64,000 nucleotides of DNA from Anaerolineales bacterium (lineage in GTDB: Bacteria > Chloroflexota > Anaerolineae > 4572-78 > J111). The stretch lies in assembly GCA_020634855.1 (NCBI GenBank), contig JACKAU010000006.1, forward strand, positions 496,001 through 560,000, read 5' to 3'. The first letter of the stretch is position 1. Each line of letters starts with the position of its first letter. Below the pieces are notes generated by a model that did no database searches, was not told where the DNA came from, and saw nothing but the letters and a program-made list of their open reading frames with translations. A program made the translations under genes and the position numbers. Positions 34,204-44,125 of the stretch are shown here, piece after piece.

Positions 34204-36470
34204 TCACAATTTTACAATAGTTCCCAATATAGAGTTTGACATCCCCCGGTAACTATCATCAAAGGTTAAAATTACTGCTTGGGCCAAATCTATTTCGTCG
34301 GTGCATTGAACGGGATGAGGATAGATGGGTACCTGTGCGCCATATTTAACGTAGATAGGCATATGTTCCAGCGGCATTTTGATTTGTTTTAGCCAGCGAC
34401 TCCCTTCTAAACGCTTGCCTGTCCAAAAGTCAATCCACTTGCCTGCCGGTAGATACACATCCCGTACCCCGTTGCTGTTTGTGATTGGCGCTACCAGAAA
34501 GGCATCGCCAAAGTAATATTGGTCGTCAATATGCCAGCAGGTGGGATCGTCTTCATGGTGAAAGATCAGGGCTTGCAGCATAGGTAAACCGGTATTGATG
34601 ACATGTTGCCCTTGTTCTACCAGATATGGAATCAGCGCGTAACGCAGCTTCCACCATTGCCGGACAATGTCAGCTATGGCAGGATATTCGTATGGTTCGC
34701 GAGGGGAGGTACCGTGATACCGGAAGTGGGAGGTAAAGACGCCAAATTGCGTCCAGCGCACATACAAATCATCGGCGGGCCAGCTATTCATAAAGTTGGG
34801 CACGCCGTGAAAACCGGGTACATCGTGGCTCCAAAAAGCAAAACCGGACAACCCCAGGTGCAGCCCGCCTTGCAAAGAGCCGGCTAAACCATCCCAGGTG
34901 CAGGCAGAGTCTCCGCCCCAATGAAGCGGATAGCGTTGGCTACCGGCCCAACTGGCCCGCGCCCAAATGAGACCCGCACCGGTGGTTTTTTGTGATTTCA
35001 TAGGCCGCCTTTTGATACAGCAGGGCATAAAGGTTGTGCAATTTAGCTGCGGGCATCTGGTACTCGGCGTCAAAATGAAGATCCTCGCCAAAGTCGGTTT
35101 TGATAGCCGCTACCCCATTTTTAACAGTCGTTCCAGCAGACTTTGATACCATTCAACTGCTTCGGGATTAGAAAAATCAATTCTGCCCCAATCATTTGGA
35201 TGGAAAAATCGGACCCGGTCTTTCCTTCTCGGCCGGGATTGGCCGCCACATAACCTTTTTCAACCGCCATATCAAAAAGTTTGTTGCCCTGCCCCAAATT
35301 AGGCATTTGCCACAGGGTAATACGGTAGCCATCGTCCTGCATGTCTTTGATAAACATTTCGGGATCGGGGAAACGCTCTCGGCTAAATTCCCACTCACAC
35401 ACCCAATCTTTGGCAAACCAGCCTGTATCGAGATGGAGCACGTCGCACGGAAAGTCACCTTCCCGCAGTTTTCTGGCCACGGTTCGCACTTCTTCTTCAG
35501 AGAAGTAAGTCATCCGAGACATCCAAGTGCCGTAGCTCCAGACAGGCACGTCCTGGGGAAAGCCGGTCAAGCGACGGTAGTTGTACATCACCTGTTCAAC
35601 CGCGCCGCCACCAATAATAAATAGATCCAGTCCCGATTCTTCCACCAGCCCTTGGGCCGCCCGCGTGGACGTATCGGCCAAGGAAAGTCGGATGTGGGCC
35701 GAGGAGTGGATGAATAACCCGTACGGACGGCTGGTCAGATAAAAAGGAATATTTTTGTAGGCGCGGCGGCTGTTGACGCCCAGACCATCGGTGTTTTCCA
35801 ATATAAACGTGCGCCCGGCGAGGTCCAGCCGAGCAAAACGCTCGCCGGTTCCTGTGAATTTCTCGTTGGGTCGGGCGTGAAAGGAAAAGAGCGCCCGATG
35901 TGGAACGCCGGCGCGTTCCACAAAGGCCATCGCCATAGAATCGTGTTTTTGAGGAAAGAATTGGTCGTAGGCCATTAGGGGGACGCTTGTTTTGCCGTCG
36001 GGGAATAATTCAATGTCCAGCGTTTCATCGGGCGGGGGTTGCAGATCACTCCACACTTTGATGGGAGGTTCAGCTAAATTGACCCGCATTCGCAGCCTGT
36101 CGTGGCTGTCTCTGATTTCCCAGCCGCTGTCCGTTGTCTGCGCCGATAAGGTTTCAACAACGAGTGAATCGTGCATCTCTAACATGGGGCTGTCATCATC
36201 AGGTCCCGATTCGTCAAAAGCGATTGACAGGCGCAGGATGCTATCGCCATAAGCCCGCACCCGTAGCTTGTATTCTTTTCTGGCAATTTCCGAATTGGCC
36301 TCAACCTCCAATCCCTTTTTTTGCGCCTGAAAAGGAATCATTAAAAAAGCATCACCATTTGACGCGCAACTGATGCCGGTCGGACGGCAAGCCCGCCACA
36401 GGGTATCGTCTGCTGTTTCCGGCGCGTCGAAATCCAACATGTCAATCAAAAAATCATTAGCTTGTTTCAT
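34204..36470 (-). pseudogene. GH31 alpha-glucosidase/alpha-xylosidase gene with apparent frameshifts
   Basis: Together the pieces encode about 755 residues of one GH31 enzyme: an N-terminal beta domain, FTGTGERFARLDLAGR, PFYLTSRPYGLFIHS, WMSRMTYFSEEEV, the nucleophile motif AAIKTDFGEDLHFD (near 35100) and GFAFWSHDVPGF (near 34830). The frame breaks at three points, each a one-base deficit in a homopolymer: C-run 35214-35216, C-run 35113-35116 and T-run 34986-34991. With those bases restored the protein reads through with family-typical text (for example DWGRIDFSNPEAVEWYQ). This looks like sequencing error rather than decay. It would be a cytoplasmic glycosidase acting on sugars imported by the adjacent transporter. 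Confidence 0.85.
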
Positions 36471-36514
36471 TGGAGGTCCTCTAAAGTTTGCTTCGTTTGG
36501 ATAGCCATGTATTT

Positions 36515-37335
36515 TTACCCCTTAACAGCCCCGGAAGTCATTCCAGAAACAATAAATCGCTGCCCCAGCAAATAGACCACAACAACCGGTAGAATGGTTA
36601 ACAGAATATCTGCCGAAACCAGACTCCAATCAGACTCGTATTGTCCAAAAAATTGTAGATTGCCAGGGTCATGGGCCAGTAGGTGCTTTTGTTCAAATAG
36701 TACAGGGGCAGTAGGAACTCGCTCCAGATCCACAGAAAACTTAGAATAGCGGTAGTAACCAGAGCCGGCTTCAACAAAGGAAGTATAATGGAAAAAAAGA
36801 GTCTGAAAGGGCCGCAACCATCGATGATGGCGGCCTCATCGAGTTCCCTGGGGATGGTTTCGACAAAAGCATAAATGATAAAAACACTGAGGGGGATTTG
36901 GGTGGCCGCATATAGAATAATGATACCTATTTGCGTGTTAATAAGATGAGTTAATTGCATTACTTTGGTCAAGGTCACAAAATTCATCGGCAAAGCAATG
37001 CCCATTACGATTAAGTAATAAATGTAACGGTTAGCTCTGGTTCTGTTTCTAGATAAGACAAAAGCCGCCATAGCCGATAAGGTAATGGCGATAATTGTGG
37101 CAAACGTGGAATAGATCATGCTGTTAAGAAAAGCCTGCCCTAACTTCCCCTTTTCTATCACGGTTAAGAAATTTCCCCAATGAAGAGCGGTAGGTAAATC
37201 AACCCCCATGGAACTGGCCTGTACCTGGTCTTTGAGTGAATTGATGACGACCAGGTAGATAGGAATGAACATGATCAGACTAACAATAATAGCCATTGTA
37301 TTCGCGCTGATGGCTTTTATCTTTTTTGTTTTCAT
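36515..37335 (-). CDS. Sugar ABC transporter permease (MalG/UgpE type), apparent frameshift
   Basis: The MalG-type membrane permease starts at 37335 (MKTKKIKAISANTMAIIVS), with GGAGGTG just upstream. The coupling loop reads TIPRELDEAAIIDGCGPFRLFFSIILPLLKP. The plain frame stops early after YNFLDNTSLIG. With one extra T in the run of six complementing 36647-36652 it continues as FFGQYESDWSLVSADILLTILPVVVVYLLGQRF to a normal end at 36515. Together with the next gene it forms the channel of a carbohydrate importer. Confidence 0.85.
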
Positions 37336-37453
37336 GACCAAACACCTCCATGATAGTGATTGGTGAAGTGATTCGGAGGTAAGAGTATGCCCTTTTGGGA
37401 TAGAGGATAAATAGCTAGGCAAGAGGGTAGATGAAATAGATGAATAATCGGCA

Positions 37454-38353
37454 TTAGAAATCCGTCCCTTCTTTATGCATAAGCCAAATTACGAAATATC
37501 CGAACGAAACCATAATCACAAATAACATGGTAGAAAGCGCGGTGGCGATTCCATAATATCCTTTGGAAAAGTCTTTGAACACGGCTGTATATACCGTTTC
37601 GGTGGCATAACCTGGTCCGCCGTTGGTCAACACCCAGACAATATCAAAAACTTTCAAACCGTATAACAAATTCAATACCGTGACCACCATGATGGCCGGC
37701 ATAAGCAAAGGTAACGTAATGTGCCACAACGCTTGCAGGGCATTAGCGCCATCAATGCGGGCAGCCTCATAGTAATCATTCGGTATAGCCTGGAGTCCCG
37801 CAATCAGGATCACCATCAAGTATCCCACGCCTTTCCAGGTATCTACACCGATAACAGAAAACAGCGCCCAATCCACATCAACCAGCCAGCGCTGGGCCAA
37901 AAAATCCAGGCCAACCGTTCGCAGGAATAGATTCAAAATACCGGTGCTGGGATGCAAAATAGATTTGAATACCAGTCCGACCACCAATAACGGGAGTACG
38001 GCGGGTAAAAAGATGATAGCCCGGTGGAGGTTGGCGAATCGCTTAATACCACTGGTCAAGAGCAAAGCCAGCAGCAACGCGATCACAGTTTTAAGAATAA
38101 TGGTGACGACGGTAAAAATTACGGTGTTTTTTATGTAGACTGTGTAATGTCGGCTGGAATCAAAGAAAATTCGATAAAAATTCTCTGCTCCCACAAAATG
38201 GACATCTGTCGAATAACTGCTCCAATCGGTAAAGGAATAGTAGAACCCCATCACCCCGGGAACCAAAAGAAATAATAAATATAAAACCAGTGCGCCGAAG
38301 ACAAAGTAAGAAGGATATATTGTATTTTTCATCCTTAATTTGTTCTTCTTCAT
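37454..38353 (-). CDS. Sugar ABC transporter permease (MalF/UgpA type)
   Basis: The product has 299 residues from the ATG at 38353, chosen because AGAGGAG stands ten bases upstream; another ATG 21 bases earlier has no site. There are six membrane segments (YPSYFVFGALVLYLLFLLVPG first) and the coupling loop YYEAARIDGANALQALWHITLPLL. It pairs with the MalG-type permease and the lipoprotein binding protein. No ATPase gene is in the cluster, as is common where a shared MsmX-like ATPase is used. Confidence 0.9.
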   Translation of the reverse strand: MKKNKLRMKNTIYPSYFVFGALVLYLLFLLVPGVMGFYYSFTDWSSYSTDVHFVGAENFYRIFFDSSRHYTVYIKNTVIFTVVTIILKTVIALLLALLLTSGIKRFANLHRAIIFLPAVLPLLVVGLVFKSILHPSTGILNLFLRTVGLDFLAQRWLVDVDWALFSVIGVDTWKGVGYLMVILIAGLQAIPNDYYEAARIDGANALQALWHITLPLLMPAIMVVTVLNLLYGLKVFDIVWVLTNGGPGYATETVYTAVFKDFSKGYYGIATALSTMLFVIMVSFGYFVIWLMHKEGTDF

Positions 38354-38467
38354 CCTAAAATTCTCCTCTGTCAAGGAGCCGAGGCTCAGGAAAAGTCTTG
38401 ATGCGGGCCCGTCGGGAGGTCTAGCGGACCCGCATCTATTTTATATCTCTACTGCTTTTCCAAGGGC

Positions 38468-39829
38468 CTATTTCCAGGCGGGGTCTTCGGCAGCCTCAGC
38501 CATATCGGTTCGGCGTTGGTCGATATTTTTGAGTACGTCTTCGGGCGAAGCGGCATCGGTGAACATGGCCGTCAAATCTTGCCCAATGTCCATCCACTGT
38601 GGATTGACATAATTGACGGCAGTTTGATAAACGGTTCCTTGTTTAGTATAGGTGTTAATAAAAGCCTGCTGTTCCGGTGATAATTCAACGCCCAAGCCTT
38701 CAAAACTGAGCATGGTGAAAGCAGGTTCATTATCCAGGAAATATTGCAAATTTTCCGGTCGGGTCAAGAATTCAAAATAAGCCTTGGCCGCGTCAATATT
38801 CTTCGAACCGGAGTAGATGAACTTGCTAGGAGCCGCCGGATTGACATTCCAGATTTGGTTATCGGCCAGGGGCATCACAAAGTAACCAAAGGTATCCGCC
38901 GATACCTCAGGATACGCGGCTTCAACTTGCTCGCCCAGAGCCAGGCGGTTGACGGTCATGGCATATTCGCCGCTAGCCATCGCCTTTTCAGTATCAGCAA
39001 ACGTATTAGATAACGCATCTTCACCAAAGTATCCCAATTCATACATCTCTTGTAGTTGCTGCAAGGCTTCCTGCATGATAGGAACATCGGCAAACTTTGT
39101 TTCGTTGGCGTTCAAGGCTTCAGCCAAACCGGGGTTTGCCGCTTCATAATCGGGACCTATTTCGGGGAACCACAAGACATGGTGCCAGCCGTCTGAAACC
39201 GGTTCGTAGATAGGGGTGATCCCGGCATCCAGAATAGCCTGATTGATCGCTTTGAACTCTTCATAGGTGGTGGGTACGCTTAAGCCCAGGTCCGCAAAGA
39301 TTTGCTTGTTATAGGCAATTACCCAGGAACCGCCGGTTGTATCCCAGATCGTCAGTCCATAGACCTCATCATTCAAGCTAACCTGATCGACGGACAGCGG
39401 ATCCATCCGCTGCACCCATTCTTCATTGGTCAGGGGTACGGCGTTCTTCTCAACATCGTAAAGAACCTTGATGTCGGTCTTTCCGCTCTGACCGCCAAAA
39501 ATATCTGTCGCTTCGCCTGTGTTTAATTTCGTGGTCAGCACATTAAAGTACTGATCAGACGGAACAATCTGAAAGTCGATGTGGATGCCGGTCTCTGCCT
39601 CAAACTGCTTGGCCAGTTCCATTTCCGCATCCCTGATCCATTCCTGGCTGGCAAGGTAGGTCAAGGTCACACTTTCTTGCGGCTCCGATGTAGCCGTAAC
39701 CTCGGCTTCTTTTTCAACGACAACAGTCTCGGCCGCCTTCTCTACATTTGTTTCCGGGGTTGCACTGCCACAACCGGCAAACACCCCCATTAGTACGACT
39801 GCAAGGATGAGATATACAAACTTTTTCAT
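38468..39829 (-). CDS. Sugar-binding lipoprotein of the ABC importer (SBP family 1)
   Basis: The 453-residue protein has a signal peptide ending in a lipobox (MGVFAGC, Cys19), a short Glu/Thr-rich tether, and a family 1 solute-binding domain (ESVTLTYLASQEWIRDAEMELAKQFEAETGIHIDF ... WVIAYNKQIFADLGL). It captures a sugar, probably an alpha-linked or xyloside-type oligosaccharide given the GH31 gene. AAGGAGG lies just upstream. LacI-type operators are found about 200 bp before the start, so it is probably regulated by the divergent LacI protein. Confidence 0.9.
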   Translation of the reverse strand: MKKFVYLILAVVLMGVFAGCGSATPETNVEKAAETVVVEKEAEVTATSEPQESVTLTYLASQEWIRDAEMELAKQFEAETGIHIDFQIVPSDQYFNVLTTKLNTGEATDIFGGQSGKTDIKVLYDVEKNAVPLTNEEWVQRMDPLSVDQVSLNDEVYGLTIWDTTGGSWVIAYNKQIFADLGLSVPTTYEEFKAINQAILDAGITPIYEPVSDGWHHVLWFPEIGPDYEAANPGLAEALNANETKFADVPIMQEALQQLQEMYELGYFGEDALSNTFADTEKAMASGEYAMTVNRLALGEQVEAAYPEVSADTFGYFVMPLADNQIWNVNPAAPSKFIYSGSKNIDAAKAYFEFLTRPENLQYFLDNEPAFTMLSFEGLGVELSPEQQAFINTYTKQGTVYQTAVNYVNPQWMDIGQDLTAMFTDAASPEDVLKNIDQRRTDMAEAAEDPAWK

Positions 39830-40031
39830 TCTAAAAAACCCTCCTTGGTTAAGGTATCATCATTGAATGAACTACTTGGATCTACAAAATAGAACCATGT
39901 TTAGCCTTGTTTCTATAATAGCACCTCCCGGAGATAATCTAATTATCCTTTTAATTGGCTGGATTTGATTGATATTGGTCGTCCCTATAGGACTTGTCAC
40001 GAGATCTCGTCTATCTTAATCTCAAATACTT

Positions 40032-40067
40032 GTAAATGCTACCGGTAGCATTTACGGTAATGCTTAC
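40032..40067. promoter_or_regulatory. Two overlapping LacI-type operators upstream of the transport genes
   Basis: A perfect 24-bp palindrome at 40032-40055 (GTAAATGCTACC and its complement) overlaps a second, imperfect site at 40044-40067 (GGTAGCATTTAC-GGTAATGCTTAC). Both have the central CG typical of LacI-family operators. They lie 203 bp upstream of the binding-protein start. Confidence 0.75.
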
Positions 40068-40332
40068 AAAAAATACCATACATCAATCTAAATGTCAAGA
40101 ACCGATAAAGGGTGGCTGGAGCGATATTTAGGGGCCAACAAGCCGGAGTAAAAACTCAACAACTATACTTTCACGAAAATTTGTGCACAATCTATACCCG
40201 TTTTGCTGAGTCAATGGAGGAACAAGCGCCTATTCATAGAATAATTCTCTGCCCCACCCTTTTGCGCTGTTGACAGCCGGGTTGAAGCGTGCTAAGATTA
40301 ATTGCTAATATTCTGTGGTATCGACTTCCGCC

Positions 40333-40356
40333 GTAAGCATTTACGGTAGTGCTTAC
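40333..40356. promoter_or_regulatory. LacI-type operator upstream of the regulator gene
   Basis: GTAAGCATTTAC-GGTAGTGCTTAC is an imperfect 24-bp palindrome with central CG, close in sequence to the site at 40044-40067 and ending 32 bp before the TTG start. It suggests autoregulation. Confidence 0.7.
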
Positions 40357-40388
40357 AGTACACACTGCTACACGATGGAGATTACTTC

Positions 40389-41444
40389 TTGAATAAAAAA
40401 CCAACCATTGCGGATATAGCCCGCGCTGCCGGGGTTTCATTGGCTACTGTTTCCAGAATCCTGAACAATAAACCGGATGTTTCAGAAAAAACTCGCAAAC
40501 ACGTTCTTAAAATTATCGACGAGCAGGGGTATACTCCCCAAACCCAATGGCAGCAAATTGCTTCAGGGAAAAGCCGAACCATTTCCATGCTCTATCCGCG
40601 AGATTATGCTGCTTTTAACCCCCTGGCACTACAATTCATTGTGGGGGCAACGGAAGCATGCGAGGAAAGAAATTACTTCTTGAACCTGATTACCAAATCT
40701 TTAACTGAAACCAGTCTTTTGGGCATGTATCGTAGTGGACAAACCGACGGAATGATTTTAATGGAATTACGCATGGTCGATTGGCGTGTGGAGCTATTAC
40801 GCCAGCAACAGTTACCGTTTGTGGCTATTGGACATTGCGAGGACAATACTGATGTAAGTTATGTAGACCTGGATTTTGAAACGCTGGTAATGAATGCGGT
40901 CGATCATCTGTTCAACTTGGGGCATAGAAATATCGGCTTTATATCCATTGTGCCGGATTCAAAACGTAAAAGATATGGCCCCACGGTCAGGGCAGCCGAG
41001 GGCTATTACCAGGCTTCTGTCAAATATGGGTTGACACGGTTTTTTCGCGAAACCTATATGGACCTAGCTGATATCAAACTTGCTACGCTTAGTATGGTAG
41101 ACGAACAACCTCAAATAACCGCTATTGTTACGGCTAACGACGCCGCAATTGCGGGTGTACTGAATGCGATACAAACATTGGAACTGCGTATCCCGGAAGA
41201 TATGTCGATTGTAGGCCTAACGACTGATCAGGTAGCTGAGATAGTCACCCCACCTTTAACTGCCTTCCGTTTTCCATCTCGGTCAATGGGATATCAAGCA
41301 GGGCAAACATTGATTGATAGGCTGGAAGGTGTCAGCGACGAGATCAAACAGGTCCTGATTCAGCCCGAATTGGTTATACGAGGCAGTACCGGCCCCATGC
41401 GATCAACCCCCCAGGAAGTCCAAATTGTCTCAGGATACAAATAG
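40389..41444 (+). CDS. LacI-family transcriptional regulator of the sugar locus
   Basis: The 351-residue protein uses TTG as start, with GGAG eight bases upstream. Residues 1-55 are the LacI HTH and hinge (PTIADIARAAGVSLATVSRILNNKPDVSEKTR, then IDEQGYTP). The rest is the periplasmic-binding-protein-like sensor (YVDLDFETLVMNAVDHLFNLGHRNIGFIS, ITAIVTANDAAIAGVL). The three operators in the upstream region match its type. It likely represses the divergent transporter-GH31 operon until the sugar is present. Confidence 0.9.
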   Translation: MNKKPTIADIARAAGVSLATVSRILNNKPDVSEKTRKHVLKIIDEQGYTPQTQWQQIASGKSRTISMLYPRDYAAFNPLALQFIVGATEACEERNYFLNLITKSLTETSLLGMYRSGQTDGMILMELRMVDWRVELLRQQQLPFVAIGHCEDNTDVSYVDLDFETLVMNAVDHLFNLGHRNIGFISIVPDSKRKRYGPTVRAAEGYYQASVKYGLTRFFRETYMDLADIKLATLSMVDEQPQITAIVTANDAAIAGVLNAIQTLELRIPEDMSIVGLTTDQVAEIVTPPLTAFRFPSRSMGYQAGQTLIDRLEGVSDEIKQVLIQPELVIRGSTGPMRSTPQEVQIVSGYK

Positions 41445-41469
41445 GCTCTGTTGAAATATCAACAGAGCC
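41444..41469 (+). terminator. Hairpin overlapping the LacI stop codon
   Basis: GGCTCTGTTGA pairs perfectly with TCAACAGAGCC around a 4-base loop. There is no T-run after it, so it is a weak terminator or an mRNA-stabilising hairpin. Confidence 0.45.
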
Positions 41470-41675
41470 AGATTAGGGCATACAGAAATAAGCACCCCTA
41501 TACTACAGTTGGACTTACCACGATCTAGTGGTGGACCGCTTTTCATGATCCTGTCTGTATGGGTATTTAGCCTCTTAAGGGCGGCGCACTCGGCTGCCTG
41601 ATCCCCATGGAAATTGCCAGAGAATGCAATAGTCGGCCAGACCAGATCACTATGGGATACCGTGTTATTTAAAGA

Positions 41676-42431
41676 TCACCACGGGATCGTTGTGTTTTCC
41701 CAGCGCGTAAACGTACCCGTTGGCTCATCCGGGCCGAGCAACGCCACGCGCACCACCTCGCGAGAACCGTCCTCGACCGACTCCGTGCCTTCATAGCCAT
41801 TGAGGTTCGTCTTGGTGAAGGCCGGGGAAACCAAGTTGACCTTGATCCCGGTTGACTCAAGCTCGATCATCATAGCGAGCGTTACGGCGTTGAGGGCCGT
41901 CTTCGACGCAGGATATACGGGGCTGTACATCTGGCGGTAGGGGAAGGTCGGGTCTGCGTTCGCCGCCAGCGAGCCAACGCCGCTTGAGACGTTAACGATG
42001 CGCGCATCCGACGACTCGCGCAGAAGCGGCAGCATCGCCTGGTACACGGCCAGGACACCGAACACGTTCGTCTCCCACACCGCCCGCACCTCATCAAGAG
42101 AGACGTTGCTTGGAAGCGTTATCTGGGCGTACTCCTGCAGGGACAAGTCGCCCTTTCTCGTATTCGAGATAGCCGCGTTTTGGACCAGTAGATCGAGGCG
42201 ACCAAATTCCTCGTGGATACGCTCCGCCGCGGCCCTGATCGAAGCCTGATCCGTTACATCAAGTTGGAGCGCGATGGCACCCGACCCAATTGCTTTGGCC
42301 GCAGCCTCGCCGCGCTCGAAATTGCGCGACCCGACGAACACCGTGAGGCCGTTTGCCACGAGTTCTTTGGCAACCTGAAAACCGACTCCTTGATTGGCCC
42401 CGGTGACCAGGGCGACACGTTTGTCATTCAT
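41676..42431 (-). CDS. SDR-family oxidoreductase (carbonyl reductase-like)
   Basis: This 251-residue classical SDR has TGANQGVGFQVAKEL (cofactor loop), NAAISNT, and the active-site Ser/Tyr/Lys in VNVSSGVGSLA and YPASKTAL. It resembles plant and bacterial carbonyl reductase-like enzymes that favour NADP. AAGGAG precedes the ATG. It lies next to a second SDR gene (42588-43313) and a TetR regulator on the other strand. The substrate is unknown. Confidence 0.88.
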   Translation of the reverse strand: MNDKRVALVTGANQGVGFQVAKELVANGLTVFVGSRNFERGEAAAKAIGSGAIALQLDVTDQASIRAAAERIHEEFGRLDLLVQNAAISNTRKGDLSLQEYAQITLPSNVSLDEVRAVWETNVFGVLAVYQAMLPLLRESSDARIVNVSSGVGSLAANADPTFPYRQMYSPVYPASKTALNAVTLAMMIELESTGIKVNLVSPAFTKTNLNGYEGTESVEDGSREVVRVALLGPDEPTGTFTRWENTTIPW

Positions 42432-42468
42432 AATTATCTCCTTTTATTTAGAGGCTTAGGATCGTGAA

Positions 42469-42580
42469 TTAAATAACTTCCACATTTGAGTTTGGGTAAT
42501 TGGTAAATAGGTATTGGTAATTCAATCTCTAATTACCAATTACCAATTACTACTCTTGAAGTAGGGAACTTATTTAAATC
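42469..42580. repeat. Hairpin element with conserved ends and variable word core, copy 1
   Basis: The ends are ATTAAATAACTTCC and its near-complement GGAACTTATTTAAAT. The core is GGTAATTGGTAAATAGG followed by AATTACCAATTACCAATT, a word and its complement. A second copy at 50653-50824 shares the ends and the preceding TTAGGATCG but has a different core word. Confidence 0.7.
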
Positions 42581-42587
42581 TCATTTC

Positions 42588-43313
42588 TTAGCTCTCCATC
42601 GGCATGCCTATTTCGGCGGGTTCGTGGATGGCCGCTTCCAGGATTTTGAGAGCGACATCTTCAGCCGAGTCAGGTGTGGGCATCGGTCCGTCGCCGCCCG
42701 GACGCCAGTTAGCCATGTTTTCCTCGAACACGGCGTTCTTGCCAAAATCCGTGGCGGTCATGCCCGGATGAAACAGCACAACCCGAATGTTATCGGCCGC
42801 CAGCTCATTGCGAGCCGTCAGGCTCAGGCCGTTCAGCGCGTACTTGGTCGAGGCATACGTGCCGATCCCCGGAATCGCCATTTTGCTCACGTTAGAACTG
42901 ATGTTTATAATGACGCCGCCGCCCTGCTCTTTCATCTTTGGTACAACCGCCTGTATCCCGTGGAGTGGCCCCAGCATATTCAGCTCGATAATCTGGCGGT
43001 AGTGATCGGGATCGATCGTGGCGATCCAGCCCGCCACCGCTCGCCCGGCATTGTTGATCAGGATGTCAATCTGACCAAAGTGCGCGTAAGCTTGGTCGAT
43101 CAAGGCTCTGACCTGAGCCGGGTCGGTCACATCGGTGGGAACGATCAGCGTTTCGGCCTGGGACGGTAGACTGTGGGCGACCACCGCCAATTTGTCGGCA
43201 GACCGCGCCGCGAGAACCAGTTTCGCGCCCGCCTCGGCGAAGACGCGGGCCGTCGCCGCGCCAATGCCCATCGAAGCGCCGGTAATAATCACAACTTTGT
43301 CTTGTACTTCCAT
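42588..43313 (-). CDS. SDR-family oxidoreductase
   Basis: This 241-residue classical SDR has TGASMGIGAATARVFAE, NNAGRAVAG, VIINISSN and YASTKYALNGL, so the catalytic Ser-Tyr-Lys set is complete. AGGAGG lies just before the ATG. It is divergent from a TetR gene, and the shared region carries two TetR-like operators (43370-43416). It is probably induced when the TetR protein binds its ligand. The substrate is unknown. Confidence 0.9.
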   Translation of the reverse strand: MEVQDKVVIITGASMGIGAATARVFAEAGAKLVLAARSADKLAVVAHSLPSQAETLIVPTDVTDPAQVRALIDQAYAHFGQIDILINNAGRAVAGWIATIDPDHYRQIIELNMLGPLHGIQAVVPKMKEQGGGVIINISSNVSKMAIPGIGTYASTKYALNGLSLTARNELAADNIRVVLFHPGMTATDFGKNAVFEENMANWRPGGDGPMPTPDSAEDVALKILEAAIHEPAEIGMPMES

Positions 43314-43369
43314 AATATACCTCCTGGTAATAGGTGACAGTTGTCAACTCCACTTACTTCGTGTAAAAT

Positions 43370-43416
43370 GGAACTATGTTCCGTATTGTGTGTCATATTA
43401 TACGGAACATAGTTCC
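43370..43416. promoter_or_regulatory. Paired TetR-type operators GGAAC-N3-GTTCC
   Basis: GGAACTATGTTCC (43370-43382) and GGAACATAGTTCC (43404-43416) are each near-palindromic and are also inverted copies of each other, with centres 34 bp apart. They lie between the divergent SDR and TetR genes. Confidence 0.75.
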
Positions 43417-43450
43417 GTTTGTCAAGCAGGAAATAGAGTGAGGATTAAAA

Positions 43451-44080
43451 ATGAGTAACCTGCCAGCCGATGAAAGCGATGACGCCGGGCGCGAGACCGC
43501 TCAGTCTCAGCCGGTGCGGGCCGACGCGCAACGGAATAAAGATGCCTTGTTGGAGGCAGCGTTAGCGGTGTTCGCCACTTCGGGGGTAGACGCTCCTGTA
43601 CGGGAGATCGCGGCCAAGGCGGGCGTCGGCGTCGGTACGGTCTATCGCCATTTTCCGCAGCGGTCGGACCTGATCGTGGGGGTCTTTCGTCGTCAAGTCG
43701 ATGCCTGTGCTGACGCCGCAGTGGTCCTGGCGGCGGACCATGCGCCGGGCGAGGCGCTGGCGCTGTGGTTGCAACGCTTCGCAGACTTCATCGCGACCAA
43801 ACGCGGACTGGCCACGGCCTTGCACTCCGGAGACCCAGCCTACAACAGTTTGCCCGCCTATTTCGAGGAGCGATTCCAGCCTGCACTAAGAGATTTGCTC
43901 GATGCAGCGGCCAACGCTGGTGAAGTGCGGACTGACATCGATCCGGACGACCTCCTCAGAGCAGTTGCCAGCCTGTGTATGTCGGCTCACTACGATCCTG
44001 ACTTCGCGCGCCGCATGGTGGCTCTGCTCGTCGACGGGCTGCGCTACACCGCCAGCCCACCGGTGGATACGTCGAACTAA
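43451..44080 (+). CDS. TetR-family transcriptional regulator
   Basis: The 209-residue protein has an N-terminal HTH at about 25-70 (NKDALLEAALAVFATSGVDAPVREIAAKAGVGVGTVYRHFPQRSDL), the standard TetR pattern. A helical ligand-binding domain follows. GAGG precedes the ATG. The paired operators upstream suggest that it represses itself and the divergent SDR gene. The ligand is unknown. Confidence 0.92.
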   Translation: MSNLPADESDDAGRETAQSQPVRADAQRNKDALLEAALAVFATSGVDAPVREIAAKAGVGVGTVYRHFPQRSDLIVGVFRRQVDACADAAVVLAADHAPGEALALWLQRFADFIATKRGLATALHSGDPAYNSLPAYFEERFQPALRDLLDAAANAGEVRTDIDPDDLLRAVASLCMSAHYDPDFARRMVALLVDGLRYTASPPVDTSN

Positions 44081-44125
44081 CTACTGCAAAAGTGCGGTAG
44101 AAGGCCCCATAAGGCGCTCACCGTA

